In this document: piece after piece, positions 33,060 through 41,906 of the stretch
Layout: each line of letters begins with the position of its first letter
Numbering within the stretch: the first letter of the stretch is position 1
DNA from: Planctomycetota bacterium
GTDB lineage: Bacteria; Planctomycetota; Phycisphaerae; UBA1845
Length of the DNA: 64,000 nt
NCBI GenBank assembly: GCA_029558835.1
Contig: JAKQDH010000202.1
Span: 62,001-126,000 of the forward strand
Direction of reading: 5' to 3'
Translations under genes and position numbers: made by a program
Notes under the pieces: model-generated
What the model saw: only the letters and a program-made list of their open reading frames with translations
Told to the model about the DNA's origin: nothing
Database searches by the model: none

Positions 33060-35029
33060 GTTCCCACCGGCAGCATCTGCTCCGCAGCCCGTCCGCGTGC
33101 AACTCCGGCGGCAGCCCTGGACGTCCGCGCACGGCACTCACCGACGTCGCCCGCAATCCAGTGTTCATACCATAATTGGAAGCTCAGCAGTGCCCATAGC
33201 TTCCGGGCGTGGTCCGCCGACCGGTTGAGGTGTTCGTCGATGAGACGCTGCACCGGCAAAGCATCGAGCACCCCGGCCGCCTCCAGCCGCGCCCGGTCGA
33301 GCACTTGCCGCAACGTACCGGCCAGCGGGCCCCGCAGCCACGCTGCCCCGGGAGGTGCGAAACCCTTCTTGGGCTTGCGGAGTATGCGCTCGGGCAGACG
33401 GCCGCGCATGCTTCGGCGCAGAAGCTCCTTAAGCCGTCCCCGACGCATCTTTGTCGACGCCGGCAGGGCACTTCCGAAGGCGAACACGTCGCGGTTCAGC
33501 AGCGGTACGCGCGCTTCCAGGGAGGCCGCCATCGTCATGCGATCCGCCTGAAACAACCCATTTCCCTCCAGGAAGGATACGGCATCGACATGCAGAATCC
33601 GATCGAGCAGGTCGGTTTCCGGCAGCCCGGCGAGCATCCTATGCATAGAGTGCAACGGATCGGGTTCGAGCGCCGCTTGCACCTCGGGTCGAAAGAGCCG
33701 CCGGGCCTCCTCGCCCTCGAAGTACTCCATCCAGCGGAAATGCTGCTGCTCGGGCGGCAGGTCCATTCCCGTGATGAAGCGGCGCGCTCGGAACTCAAGA
33801 CTCATGTACTTGTCGGAGCTGGGCAGGTGGGCTACGAGCGCCGGCACGGCCACATTCCCCAGCCAGCGGGGCAACCGCCGATAGACCTGTGCCCAGCGGT
33901 GGGCGACGCACGTTGGGTAGCCGGCAAACAGCTCGTCGCCGCCCCACCCGGTCAGCACCACGCGCACGTGCCCGCGCGCGCGACGAGCCAGCGCCAGCAG
34001 CGGCAGCACCGTCGGATCTCCGAACGGTTCATCGAGAGCGCTCGCTGCGTCGCACAGGGTGGTTGCCACCTCCTCGTCGCCGAAAACGTACTCCTCATGC
34101 TGCAAGCCGAGATGCCGCGCGACGAGCCGCGCGTCGGCAGACTCGTCGTGCGTGCGCTGCGGAAACCGTATGGCAAACGACCGCACCGGCCGGTCCGCCT
34201 CCTGTCGCGCGCACCAGGCCACTGCCGACGAATCGAGCCCCCCGCTCAGGAACACCCCCACCGGCACGTCCGCCATCAACTCCTGTCGCACCGCCTGCCG
34301 CAACAGCCCGGGTAGTCTCTCGCACGCCTCGTTGAAACTCACTTCGCCGGCCGAGCCGTAACATGGCGTCCAGTATGGCTGCTGGTGGAAGCACCCGTTC
34401 TCCACGTACCCGCAGTGCCCGGCCGGCAGCTTCCGCACCCCCGCGAACGCCGACTCGCCTGGAGCGACATAGCCGAGCACGAAGTACCGGTGGACGGCAG
34501 GCCAGTCGGGCGTGGGTCGTCCGGGCAGAGCCACCAACACGGCCTTGGCCTCGGAGGCGAAGACGAAGGACCCGTTCCCAAGCGCGTAATAGAGCGGCTT
34601 GATGCCGAGGCGATCCCGCGCGACAAACAACCGGCGTGCCGGACGATCCCAGATCGCCAGCGCGAACATACCGTTAAAGCGATCGAGGCACGCCGCGCCA
34701 TACTGCTTGAACGCATACAACGCGACCTCCGTGTCGGTATACGTGCGAAACCGGTGACCCCTCTCCTCGAGCTCGCGCCGCAGCTCCTGATAGTTGTACA
34801 GTTCGCCGTTGTACACAATCACCAGCGAACCATCGGCCGTCTGAATGGGCTGGTTACCGCCGGCGCGGTCGAGGATGGCCAAGCGATCGATCCCCAGCAA
34901 CAGACCCGGCTCAGCGTAGCGACCGCTGTGGTCCGGACCGCGATGCTGAAGCGCGAGGCACATCGTGTCCGCAAGCGCCGGCGCGATGGGCGCTCCCTCG
35001 GCGTGCCAGATGCCGAAAATCCCACACAT
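33056..35029 (-). CDS. asnB: Asparagine synthase-type glutamine amidotransferase
   Basis: 657 residues. MCGIFGIW supplies the N-terminal nucleophile Cys2 of the glutaminase domain, with LQHRGPDHSGRY and VYNGELYNYQELRREL. The synthetase domain has the PP-loop SGGLDSSAVAW and LTGWGGDELFAGYP. All catalytic motifs are present, so the protein should make an AMP-activated acid and transfer ammonia. AsnB paralogues inside glycan or exosortase-linked clusters act on sugars or lipid carriers rather than aspartate, and that is more likely here given the neighbours. The C-terminus has about 30 extra Arg/Ala-rich residues. It lies 9 bases after the upstream methyltransferase gene. Confidence 0.92.
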   Translation of the reverse strand: MCGIFGIWHAEGAPIAPALADTMCLALQHRGPDHSGRYAEPGLLLGIDRLAILDRAGGNQPIQTADGSLVIVYNGELYNYQELRRELEERGHRFRTYTDTEVALYAFKQYGAACLDRFNGMFALAIWDRPARRLFVARDRLGIKPLYYALGNGSFVFASEAKAVLVALPGRPTPDWPAVHRYFVLGYVAPGESAFAGVRKLPAGHCGYVENGCFHQQPYWTPCYGSAGEVSFNEACERLPGLLRQAVRQELMADVPVGVFLSGGLDSSAVAWCARQEADRPVRSFAIRFPQRTHDESADARLVARHLGLQHEEYVFGDEEVATTLCDAASALDEPFGDPTVLPLLALARRARGHVRVVLTGWGGDELFAGYPTCVAHRWAQVYRRLPRWLGNVAVPALVAHLPSSDKYMSLEFRARRFITGMDLPPEQQHFRWMEYFEGEEARRLFRPEVQAALEPDPLHSMHRMLAGLPETDLLDRILHVDAVSFLEGNGLFQADRMTMAASLEARVPLLNRDVFAFGSALPASTKMRRGRLKELLRRSMRGRLPERILRKPKKGFAPPGAAWLRGPLAGTLRQVLDRARLEAAGVLDALPVQRLIDEHLNRSADHARKLWALLSFQLWYEHWIAGDVGECRARTSRAAAGVARGRAAEQMLPVGT

Positions 35030-35038
35030 GCAAGCTTC

Positions 35039-35785
35039 CTAGGCCGCCTCCACCAGCATCATCAGATACGCCCAGCGCCGCCGCGGTATCACCGCTTCTA
35101 TGAGTTTCTCCCAGATTGATGCGAGCGCATAAAGAGGACGCAGCAGCGCCTGCCGCCGGTCGGGCGGCCAGCCCAGCACGAAGCCCACGGCCCGCACCAG
35201 CAAGGTCGCCTCAATGTACTCGATGCGCGCCTGCCCGTGGCGCTGCCCGAGGGCGAGCAACTGCTCGGGCGTGGTATCCGCCGAGCCGCGCTCCGCCGCG
35301 TACAACCAGCGAAAGACGCGATTGAGCAACCTACGCCCATTGGGCTCGACAACCACCAGGACCCCGCCCGGTTTCACCACGCGCAAACCTTCGCGCACCA
35401 CCTCATCGCGTGCCCAGTGCACGTGGTGCAGCAGGTCGCGGTACAGAACCACGTCGAACTGGGCCCCCGCGAACGGCAGGCGGGTGGCGTCTGCGCAGAC
35501 GGCGCCGCAGGTGGCGTCGGCTGTGTGCACCAGCTTCACCTTCGCTTCGGCGAAATCCGCTCCAAACAGTTGCACGCCCGGCAGCCGTTCCCGCAGGTAG
35601 AGCAGGTTGCTACCCTCACCGCAACCTACTTCCAAGAGCCTCTGAGCTCCCGGCGGCATGGCCTGGGCAATCAAGCCAGCGATCCGGCGCTCCTTCGCCC
35701 ACAAGAACGGGTTCTGCATCCGGTTCCGAAACCGTTTGGCGTCGGCACCGCAGTGAAACTCCTTCTGGCAGCGCACCTCGTTCAT
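35039..35785 (-). CDS. Class I SAM-dependent methyltransferase
   Basis: 248 residues. Motif I is RLLEVGCGEGSNLLYL, followed by LFGADFAEAKVKLVHTADA, CADATRLPFAGAQFDVVLYR and HHVHWARDEVVREGLRVVKP, which together define a Rossmann methyltransferase of the UbiE/Methyltransf_11 kind. The C-terminus (FVLGWPPDRRQALLRPLYAL) may be membrane-associated. The first 170 bases overlap the 3' end of the glycosyltransferase gene in another frame, much longer than the short overlaps elsewhere in the operon. The start MNEVRCQKEFHCGADAKRFR reads as a normal N-terminus, so the overlap probably comes from read-through of the glycosyltransferase frame. Confidence 0.85.
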   Translation of the reverse strand: MNEVRCQKEFHCGADAKRFRNRMQNPFLWAKERRIAGLIAQAMPPGAQRLLEVGCGEGSNLLYLRERLPGVQLFGADFAEAKVKLVHTADATCGAVCADATRLPFAGAQFDVVLYRDLLHHVHWARDEVVREGLRVVKPGGVLVVVEPNGRRLLNRVFRWLYAAERGSADTTPEQLLALGQRHGQARIEYIEATLLVRAVGFVLGWPPDRRQALLRPLYALASIWEKLIEAVIPRRRWAYLMMLVEAA

Positions 35786-36752
35786 AGATACTTACGTCCG
35801 CCTCCACTCGCTCCTTGACCAGTTGTTCGCGCCAGTGCGGATCCTGGACGCGACACGCGGTCATCTCCAGCAGAAAGCCGAACAAGGGCAGCAGCAACCC
35901 CAGCAGCGCCGCCCCCACGCCGACCATGCCTACCAGCGGCGTGCAGACGCGCGCCGCCAGTGCGCCCGGGTCCACGCCCACCGTCAGTGTCAGCCAGCCC
36001 ACCAGCGCTACGACCGCCACCAGCCAGCATGCCAGCGCCAGCTCAGAGAACACGTGAAACGGCCGCAACTGCGTCGCATTGCTCGCCAACACGGCCACGA
36101 TGTCCAGCAGGCCCCGATGTCGCAGCAGCCGGTACCGCGAGCGCCCGAACCGTCGCCCGCAGTGCTCCACCGGCACCTCGCCCACCCGAAAACCCTGCCC
36201 GGCCGCAATCGCCGGGATCAGCCGGTGCAAGTCGCCGCGCAGCTCCAGTCGGCGATACACCTGGCGCCGCAGCGCCTTGAATCCACAGTTGATGTCGTGC
36301 AGCGGGCAACGCAGCAGACGGGCCGTCAGGCGATTGAACAGTGCGGACACCAGGCGCCGTCCCCAACGGTCACGTCGCTCCTGCCGCCAGCCGTTGACGA
36401 GGTCGTAACCGTTCTCGATCTGGGCCAGGAAACGCGGAATCATCTCCGGCCGGTCCTGCAGGTCGCCGTCCATGACGACGGCCACTTCTCCCCGCGCTAT
36501 GGCGAACGCCTGCATGAGAGCAAGGGATTTGCCGTGATTGGCATAGTGGCTGATGATAGAGATGTTCGCATACACGGCCCGCAGCGCTCGCACCCGGGCA
36601 AGCGTGTCGTCACGACTACCGTCGTCAACGATAATGAACTCGAAGGGCTGAACGCCCTCCAGCACGCGGCGGGTACGTTCATACAGTTCCGCCAGCGACG
36701 CCGCCTCGTTCAGCACCGGCACCACCACGCTGATGAGGTCGTAGCGGACCAT
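35616..36752 (-). CDS. GT2 glycosyltransferase (DPM1/GtrB-like) with two C-terminal membrane helices
   Basis: 378 residues. ISVVVPVLNEAASLAELYER opens a GT-A fold; FIIVDDGSRDDTLARVRALR and AVVMDGDLQDRPEMIPRF hold the nucleotide-sugar and metal-binding acidic residues. HDINCGFKALRRQVYRRL is typical of polyprenyl-phosphate sugar transferases. Two hydrophobic segments (ALACWLVAVVALVGWL, GVGAALLGLLLPLFGFLLEM) anchor the C-terminus. It likely makes a polyprenyl-phosphate-linked sugar at the inner membrane. The last 56 residues overlap the methyltransferase gene in another frame and look non-native; homologues of this type usually end about where the overlap begins. Confidence 0.88.
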   Translation of the reverse strand: MVRYDLISVVVPVLNEAASLAELYERTRRVLEGVQPFEFIIVDDGSRDDTLARVRALRAVYANISIISHYANHGKSLALMQAFAIARGEVAVVMDGDLQDRPEMIPRFLAQIENGYDLVNGWRQERRDRWGRRLVSALFNRLTARLLRCPLHDINCGFKALRRQVYRRLELRGDLHRLIPAIAAGQGFRVGEVPVEHCGRRFGRSRYRLLRHRGLLDIVAVLASNATQLRPFHVFSELALACWLVAVVALVGWLTLTVGVDPGALAARVCTPLVGMVGVGAALLGLLLPLFGFLLEMTACRVQDPHWREQLVKERVEADVSIYERGALPEGVSLRCRRQTVSEPDAEPVLVGEGAPDRWLDCPGHAAGSSEALGSRLR

Positions 36753-36756
36753 TGCC

Positions 36757-38223
36757 TTACTTCCTTCCGGTCAACGCGAACGACATCACGTTGAGCCCGC
36801 CGAGCGCCTGGATGCCCAGTTCCCGCCAACTGCGCCGGCTGCACAGCCGCCGCAGCAGGTATGCCGGACGCAGGTAGAACTGCCGATACGCCCGCACCAC
36901 CGCCTGCGACAGTTCGCCGCTCGTCAAGCCGCAGATGGCCTCGTTGAAGAACCCCTGCGTGTGCAGATGCTCAAGGTCTGCGGCCGAGCCGTCCGCGATC
37001 TCCGGCCGCACGCGTGCCACCTTCTCAAACAGCTCCGTGCCGGGATACGGCGTAACGATGCCGAAGCTGGCCGTCGTCGGCGCGCAGCGCTTGATAAAGG
37101 CGATGGTGCGGTCCACCGTTTCCGGCGTCTCGCCCGGCCCACCGAAGATGATGTGGGCGTGCGTGGCCAGCCCCACCTCGCGTGCCACGCGCAACGCTTC
37201 CTCCGCCTGCTCCGCGGAGGTCCCCTTGCCGTAGGCGTGCAACACGCCCGCATCGCCGGTCTCCACGCCGAACTTCAGCAAATGACATCCCGCGTGCTTA
37301 AGCAGCGTCAGCAGCTCCCGATCCACGGTATCCACGCGGGCGTTGGCAATCCACGTCAGGTCAAGCCGCCCGGCCAGCATCCCCTCGCAGATCTCGACCG
37401 TCCGCCGCCGGTGCGCGGTGAAGGTCTCGTCTCGGAAGAACACCTCGCGGTAGCCGAGTTGCCGCACGCGCCGCAACTCCTCCAGCACCAACGCGACGGA
37501 ACGGAATCGATACTTGTTGCCATAGAACGTCGGGGCCGTGCAGTAAATGCAGCGCCCCGGGCAGCCGCGCGAAGTCTGCATCGTCGTGTACGGCATGCGC
37601 TTGACCACGGGGTTGAAGTACACGACGTCGCGCGGCAGCAACGTGCGATCCGGCAGCGCCAGCGTATCGAGGTCCAGCAGGGGCCGCCCGGCGTTGATCC
37701 GGGGCTCCCCGGTGTTCGTGCGGTAGCCGATACCCTCCAGATCCTCCACCGTTTCCCCGTGCGCGAGCGCGTGCAGGAGACAACGGATGGTCTCCTCGGG
37801 CTCGCGCAACACGATGAAGTCGATGGACTCCTCACGCAGGCAGTACTGAGGCATGAACGTCGGGTGGGCCCCGTACACGATGGTCCGCACCGCCGGGTTG
37901 GCCGCCTTGATCGAACGCAGACACTCGACGTCCTGCTTGAACGAATGTGTCGACGACAGGACGGCCACAGCCTCAACGCCCGCGAACCGCTGTCCGGCCA
38001 GTTCGGAGTAGCGCCGCGGCTCGCTTCCCGCATCCAGCAGCACCGTCTCCACACCGTCGCCGCGGGCGTGGGTGGCCGCGTACAGGTCATTGAGCGGCGG
38101 CATCTGCGTGCCGCCGATCCGGCGACCGTTGCACCAGCAGCCGTACAGGAAGTCGCGCACGACGTTCCGGCAGGCTCCGGCCAGTGGTGGTTTGAGAAAC
38201 AGCGCCTGCACAGCTTCGCTCAA
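36757..38223 (-). CDS. B12-binding radical SAM protein (second of two in the operon)
   Basis: 488 residues from a TTG at 38223; an in-frame stop three codons upstream and the lack of an ATG leave this TTG or a GTG at 38211 as the start. The cobalamin-binding domain (FAGVEAVAVLSSTHSFKQDV, AANPAVRTIVYGAHPTFMPQ) precedes the radical SAM barrel with SRGCPGRCIYCTAPTFYG (CxxxCxxC), VFFRDETFTAHRRRTVEICE, LLKFGVETGDAGVLHAYGKG and HIIFGGPGETPETVDRTIAF. The C-terminal half is close in pattern to the protein at 31551 (LPDRTLLPR, PYPGTELFE, RAYRQFYLRPAYLLRRL). It is the first gene of the eight-gene operon and is followed directly by the glycosyltransferase gene. Likely a radical methyltransferase or related enzyme. 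Confidence 0.9.
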   Translation of the reverse strand: MSEAVQALFLKPPLAGACRNVVRDFLYGCWCNGRRIGGTQMPPLNDLYAATHARGDGVETVLLDAGSEPRRYSELAGQRFAGVEAVAVLSSTHSFKQDVECLRSIKAANPAVRTIVYGAHPTFMPQYCLREESIDFIVLREPEETIRCLLHALAHGETVEDLEGIGYRTNTGEPRINAGRPLLDLDTLALPDRTLLPRDVVYFNPVVKRMPYTTMQTSRGCPGRCIYCTAPTFYGNKYRFRSVALVLEELRRVRQLGYREVFFRDETFTAHRRRTVEICEGMLAGRLDLTWIANARVDTVDRELLTLLKHAGCHLLKFGVETGDAGVLHAYGKGTSAEQAEEALRVAREVGLATHAHIIFGGPGETPETVDRTIAFIKRCAPTTASFGIVTPYPGTELFEKVARVRPEIADGSAADLEHLHTQGFFNEAICGLTSGELSQAVVRAYRQFYLRPAYLLRRLCSRRSWRELGIQALGGLNVMSFALTGRK

Positions 38224-38568
38224 GGGACGGGCCTAACGACCCCGGCCACGCCGACCGCCGCTCTGAGGCGCCGAACCAATCGCCGGCCGACCACAGCTTC
38301 CCATACCGGCCATGGACTACCCATGCCCGGACGGTATGCCGACACACCCCAACTACGGCCAGACCGGACGCCCCAACCTGGCGGTTTCTGGTCTTATCGG
38401 AAGTGTCGAAACAGGGTCTTGAGGCTTTCCACCCGCTGTCCCAGTGCAGACAGGCGGGCGCGCCGGGCCCACGCGGAGGTCCCCAACCCGCGGCGTCGGA
38501 CCCCCGCAGCCCACGTGGACGCCCCCCTAACCGTCGCCGCCTACCCTGTCGCGCACAGGGGCACCACG
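38224..38568. other. Region upstream of the radical SAM operon
   Basis: 345 bases between the operon start and the LarA-like stop codon. I looked for a minus-strand promoter for the operon and found none that fits the consensus. No gene recognised. Confidence 0.4.
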
Positions 38569-40125
38569 CTACAGCACCCCGGGTACGTCGCAGTAGAAGA
38601 ACGGTGGAATCGTCTGGGCCACCACGTCGTCGCCACCGGTAATCTCACGGGCCACGCCCAGCGCGTGCTCCACGTTCGGTGCCCAGGACACTCCCAGGCG
38701 ACGGGCGATGCGGTCGTCAGGCGGACCTACGAGGATCACCTTCGAGAGGTACTTCAGCGCGTACGTCGCCCAGTACCACACGGTGAACGGGTGGAATCCG
38801 TGGTGGGCGTAACGGTGCCGGTAGCATTCCCTCAGGTACGGGTCGCGGGCGAACTTCTCCTGGAACGACTCGCGCATCTCGAACGGATCAGCGGTGACCG
38901 AGAGCACCTCGCGGTAGAACCGCTCGTAGGCGACGTGATACTCGGGATGAAACACCTCGAACACCGGGTTCAGGATGATCACGACGCCGCCACGCTTGAC
39001 CAGCGGCACCCGGTAGAACCAGTTGAACAGGTACCCCAGCATGTCGCTCACCACGAGCACCGGGTTGATGCGGGCATCCACCGCGTACGGGCTCAAATCC
39101 GGCAGGCCGAACACGAGCGTGCTGTATTGCCTGGGCACCGGCGTGCGCAGTTGCCGATCCATCACCGCGAGCGTCCGCGCGTGCACCGGCTCAATCGCCC
39201 CGGCGTGAATCTCCACCGGGGCATAGGCCGTGCGCACGCTGTGCAACACCGCCCGCCGCAATCCCTCCGGCAGCACGCGCAGCGCCGTCGGCGTCGCCAC
39301 GCGCGCAAGCCGCTCCAATACGTTACATTCCTCGCGGTGCTTGCCCAGGTACCGCAGGTGAAACGGATACAGCGCGTTGTTCTCGGCCGCCTCCATGACC
39401 ATGATCCGCGCGTGCTTCTGAATCACCCGGCTGAGCCGTTCGATGCAGCCGTGCATATTGGACTGCTCCGGCTGCATGACGTGGGGTACATCAGCCGTCA
39501 TCGACGGGTTGTGATGCGTGGCGATCGACTCGTACGTGCCCAGCCCGACAGCCACCGACTTGTGCCCACCGTTGAGCGGAATCTGCACCGAATCCAGGTA
39601 GATGACCAGGTCACTGTCCACGACGCCGCGACAGACCTGCACCGGTTCGCCCTGCTCCGTCGTGCCCAGATCGACGATATCAGCCCGGTCCTCCGCATCC
39701 GAGTTGTCCAGTCGGGCGGGGTGGAACTCCCGCATGATGCGGTCCCCCACCATGCGGCGCAGCTCGCGCGGCTTCATCTTCCGATGCAGAGCCACCGCGC
39801 AGACCAGGCGGATGTTCTCCCGGCGAACCCCGCACTCGGCGAGCATCGGCAGCAGCGCGCCGAGGGCCTGCTCGCGGATGTCCGGCCGGCTCGTCTCGGG
39901 GAACGGCTGGCAGTTGTCGTCGAAGGCGATCAGCACGCGCGATGACCCGTTCACCAGCTCGCGCAGCGGCGGCATGCCCAACGGCTCCTCGAATGCCCGC
40001 CGCACGGCCGCGGGCACCTGCGCCTTCGGGATGCCGGGCAGCGCCGGCGGCGCATACAGCACGTCCGCCGACGCGGGCAATCGCACCTTGACAATGCTGT
40101 TCCCGGAGTACGTCAGGTAGTCCAT
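38569..40125 (-). CDS. LarA-like (DUF2088) nickel-pincer superfamily protein
   Basis: 518 residues, longer than lactate racemase (about 425). The N-terminal DUF2088 fold is visible in SSRVLIAFDDNCQPFPETSR and LLPMLAECGVRRENIRLVCA. VALHRKM at 112-118 holds the His matching catalytic H108 of LarA. NGGHKSVAVGLGTYESIATH holds a Lys (189) and a His (204 or 205) at the positions that attach and ligand the nickel-pincer nucleotide (K184, H200 in LarA). The second catalytic His (H174) has no clear match, as the segment before GGHK reads LDSVQIPLN. Racemase or epimerase activity is possible but the substrate differs or the mechanism is altered. No larB, larC or larE is in the window. Single gene. Confidence 0.8.
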   Translation of the reverse strand: MDYLTYSGNSIVKVRLPASADVLYAPPALPGIPKAQVPAAVRRAFEEPLGMPPLRELVNGSSRVLIAFDDNCQPFPETSRPDIREQALGALLPMLAECGVRRENIRLVCAVALHRKMKPRELRRMVGDRIMREFHPARLDNSDAEDRADIVDLGTTEQGEPVQVCRGVVDSDLVIYLDSVQIPLNGGHKSVAVGLGTYESIATHHNPSMTADVPHVMQPEQSNMHGCIERLSRVIQKHARIMVMEAAENNALYPFHLRYLGKHREECNVLERLARVATPTALRVLPEGLRRAVLHSVRTAYAPVEIHAGAIEPVHARTLAVMDRQLRTPVPRQYSTLVFGLPDLSPYAVDARINPVLVVSDMLGYLFNWFYRVPLVKRGGVVIILNPVFEVFHPEYHVAYERFYREVLSVTADPFEMRESFQEKFARDPYLRECYRHRYAHHGFHPFTVWYWATYALKYLSKVILVGPPDDRIARRLGVSWAPNVEHALGVAREITGGDDVVAQTIPPFFYCDVPGVL

Positions 40126-40334
40126 GCCCGCACACCCCGAACTCAGCGCCCTCGTGGGTGCTTCCGTGTCATCGCGCTCCGTCCGCAGGAGGTGTGGTAA
40201 CCGCAGGCCGGCGAGGGGTCAAGCACGCCCCGCTGGGGTTGGCACGCGGCGTCGAAGATGATGCGGATGGGTTGCGGGATGGGCGGAAGAGTGTCGGTGA
40301 CGGACGACCGCGCCCTTCTCCCCTCGCTCCGACG

Positions 40335-41906
40335 CTACTTCTTCGACCGCCCGGCCGGCGGCGCCTTGGGCTTGGAGTCGGGAGTGGCTGCCGGCGGTTG
40401 GGTTGGCTGGTCCTCCGTCTCGACGAACCCCGGCACCAGCTCGCTCAAGCTGAGCTGGATGCCCTGCAAGACCTGCACGGAACCGGTAAGCTGGTTGACG
40501 GCCACAATCTCAGTTGCGTTTTCGATCTTGCGCTGCTCGATCGAGATCGGCCCCTTCATGGGCTTGTCCGGCGCCGTTGCACGCCGTCCGAAGCTGATGC
40601 GGACTCCGGGGTAGAGCATCTTCATCACGCGGACCCGCGGGTTGGTCTGCGTTTGACCTTCCTTAAGCAGTTCCTGACGCCGCTTCTCGGCCTCCACGAT
40701 GTTCGCCTCGGCCTCATCGGCCCGGAACAGCAGCTCCGTCGCCTGCTCGCGCTGCGCCGGTGTCAAGCGGCGCATGTTCTCCAGCAACGGCTTCACGGAC
40801 TCCCGAATCTTCGCAATCGCATCGCGGGCCGGCTTGACTTTCCCGTCCAGATCATCCATTTCCTTGAGCACGGCAGGGTGCACGCCCACCACGATCCGCG
40901 TCGCCACGTGCGCGTCGCTGCCCAGCGTCCCGACGTCTACGCCCTCCTTGCCGTAGATGTACCCGCCGATGATCGCGGCGTGCTCCGCCACCACCTTGCG
41001 CTCCGCCCGGGCCCGGCAGTTGATCAACTCCTTGGTAACCTTGATGTCCCCGCCGGCATGCAAACGGGCTTCGTTGGCGAACTTCGCCACGATGTCCGTC
41101 CCCGCTTCCACCCGGCCTTGGTTCCGCGCCAGGATACCTCCTCGCACCACGACCTCGGCCCCCGCCCCCACCGTCGCCGCTTCGATCGCCCCGCCCACCG
41201 CCACGGACTTCGTCGATTTCACCTTGAACCGGTCGCACACCATGCCCTTGATGCTGACGTCAATGTGCGAATCGATGTTGCCGCAGGAGAAATCCACGTC
41301 GCCGGCAACGACGAGCACCTCCTCAATCGACAGGCGCATGTCCTTGTAAATGACCCGTCCGGCCACCTTGGCCACGACCTTCGTCGGATCGTCGGGCGAC
41401 TTGCCCACCGTGTCATGCAACTGGACCGCCCGCGGCTGCGTCTTGGGCCGGATCACCTCCCCCAGCACGTCCAGCCCGTTGCGTGCCGGAACCAGCGGCT
41501 CCAGGGAGCCAATCACGGTCCCCGCTTCCACCGTGATGATCGAGTTGAACGAGTAGTAGTTGATCGGCGCGTCGCCCTGCCAGTCGTCGGCCGTCTTATC
41601 GAAAGACGGGTCCCAGATGAACTTCTCGTCCTTGCCCTCCTGCGGCGCCAGTCCCCGTACCACGACGAAGGGCTCCGGGCGTTGACCGGAATCCTGGGCC
41701 AGCTTCACTTGTTCGAGAAAGGCCGCTACCCGGGCCTGCACCTTCTCGTCGACCAGCACCCGCTGCGCCTTCAGCGCCTCGAGGACCTCCTCCGGCGTCA
41801 GCGGCCCGGTGCCCGCCGTAGCGGAAGGCTGGACGGTCGCGCTCAGGCGATCCGACGCCACGACGACGCTCATGCGCTTGGCCTCGGTGTCGGTCTTTGC
41901 CGCCAT
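40335..41906 (-). CDS. FapA-family (DUF342) protein
   Basis: 523 residues. The N-terminal half has the DUF342 beta-barrel region (NSIITVEAGTVIGSLEPLVP, ARNGLDVLGEVIRPKTQPRA). The middle is a right-handed beta-helix with short repeats (VDFSCGNIDSHIDVSIKGMV, GGAIEAATVGAGAEVVVRGG, LHAGGDIKVTKELINCRARA). A coiled-coil (LLENMRRLTPAQREQATELL and the AEANIVEAEKRRQEL stretch) follows, and the tail is Pro/Lys-rich. FapA proteins are polymerising or scaffold-like and occur near flagellar and polysaccharide genes; the role is poorly known. It stands alone, upstream of the LarA-like gene by 209 bases. Confidence 0.85.
   Translation of the reverse strand: MAAKTDTEAKRMSVVVASDRLSATVQPSATAGTGPLTPEEVLEALKAQRVLVDEKVQARVAAFLEQVKLAQDSGQRPEPFVVVRGLAPQEGKDEKFIWDPSFDKTADDWQGDAPINYYSFNSIITVEAGTVIGSLEPLVPARNGLDVLGEVIRPKTQPRAVQLHDTVGKSPDDPTKVVAKVAGRVIYKDMRLSIEEVLVVAGDVDFSCGNIDSHIDVSIKGMVCDRFKVKSTKSVAVGGAIEAATVGAGAEVVVRGGILARNQGRVEAGTDIVAKFANEARLHAGGDIKVTKELINCRARAERKVVAEHAAIIGGYIYGKEGVDVGTLGSDAHVATRIVVGVHPAVLKEMDDLDGKVKPARDAIAKIRESVKPLLENMRRLTPAQREQATELLFRADEAEANIVEAEKRRQELLKEGQTQTNPRVRVMKMLYPGVRISFGRRATAPDKPMKGPISIEQRKIENATEIVAVNQLTGSVQVLQGIQLSLSELVPGFVETEDQPTQPPAATPDSKPKAPPAGRSKK

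Noticed and set aside
38224..38568. A promoter for the radical SAM operon
   Set aside because: No pair of -35 and -10 hexamers with acceptable spacing was found on the minus strand.
36961..39945. A 994-residue plus-strand open frame opposite the radical SAM and LarA-like genes
   Set aside because: It runs antisense to two recognised families and across their intergenic gap, and has no domain-like pattern.
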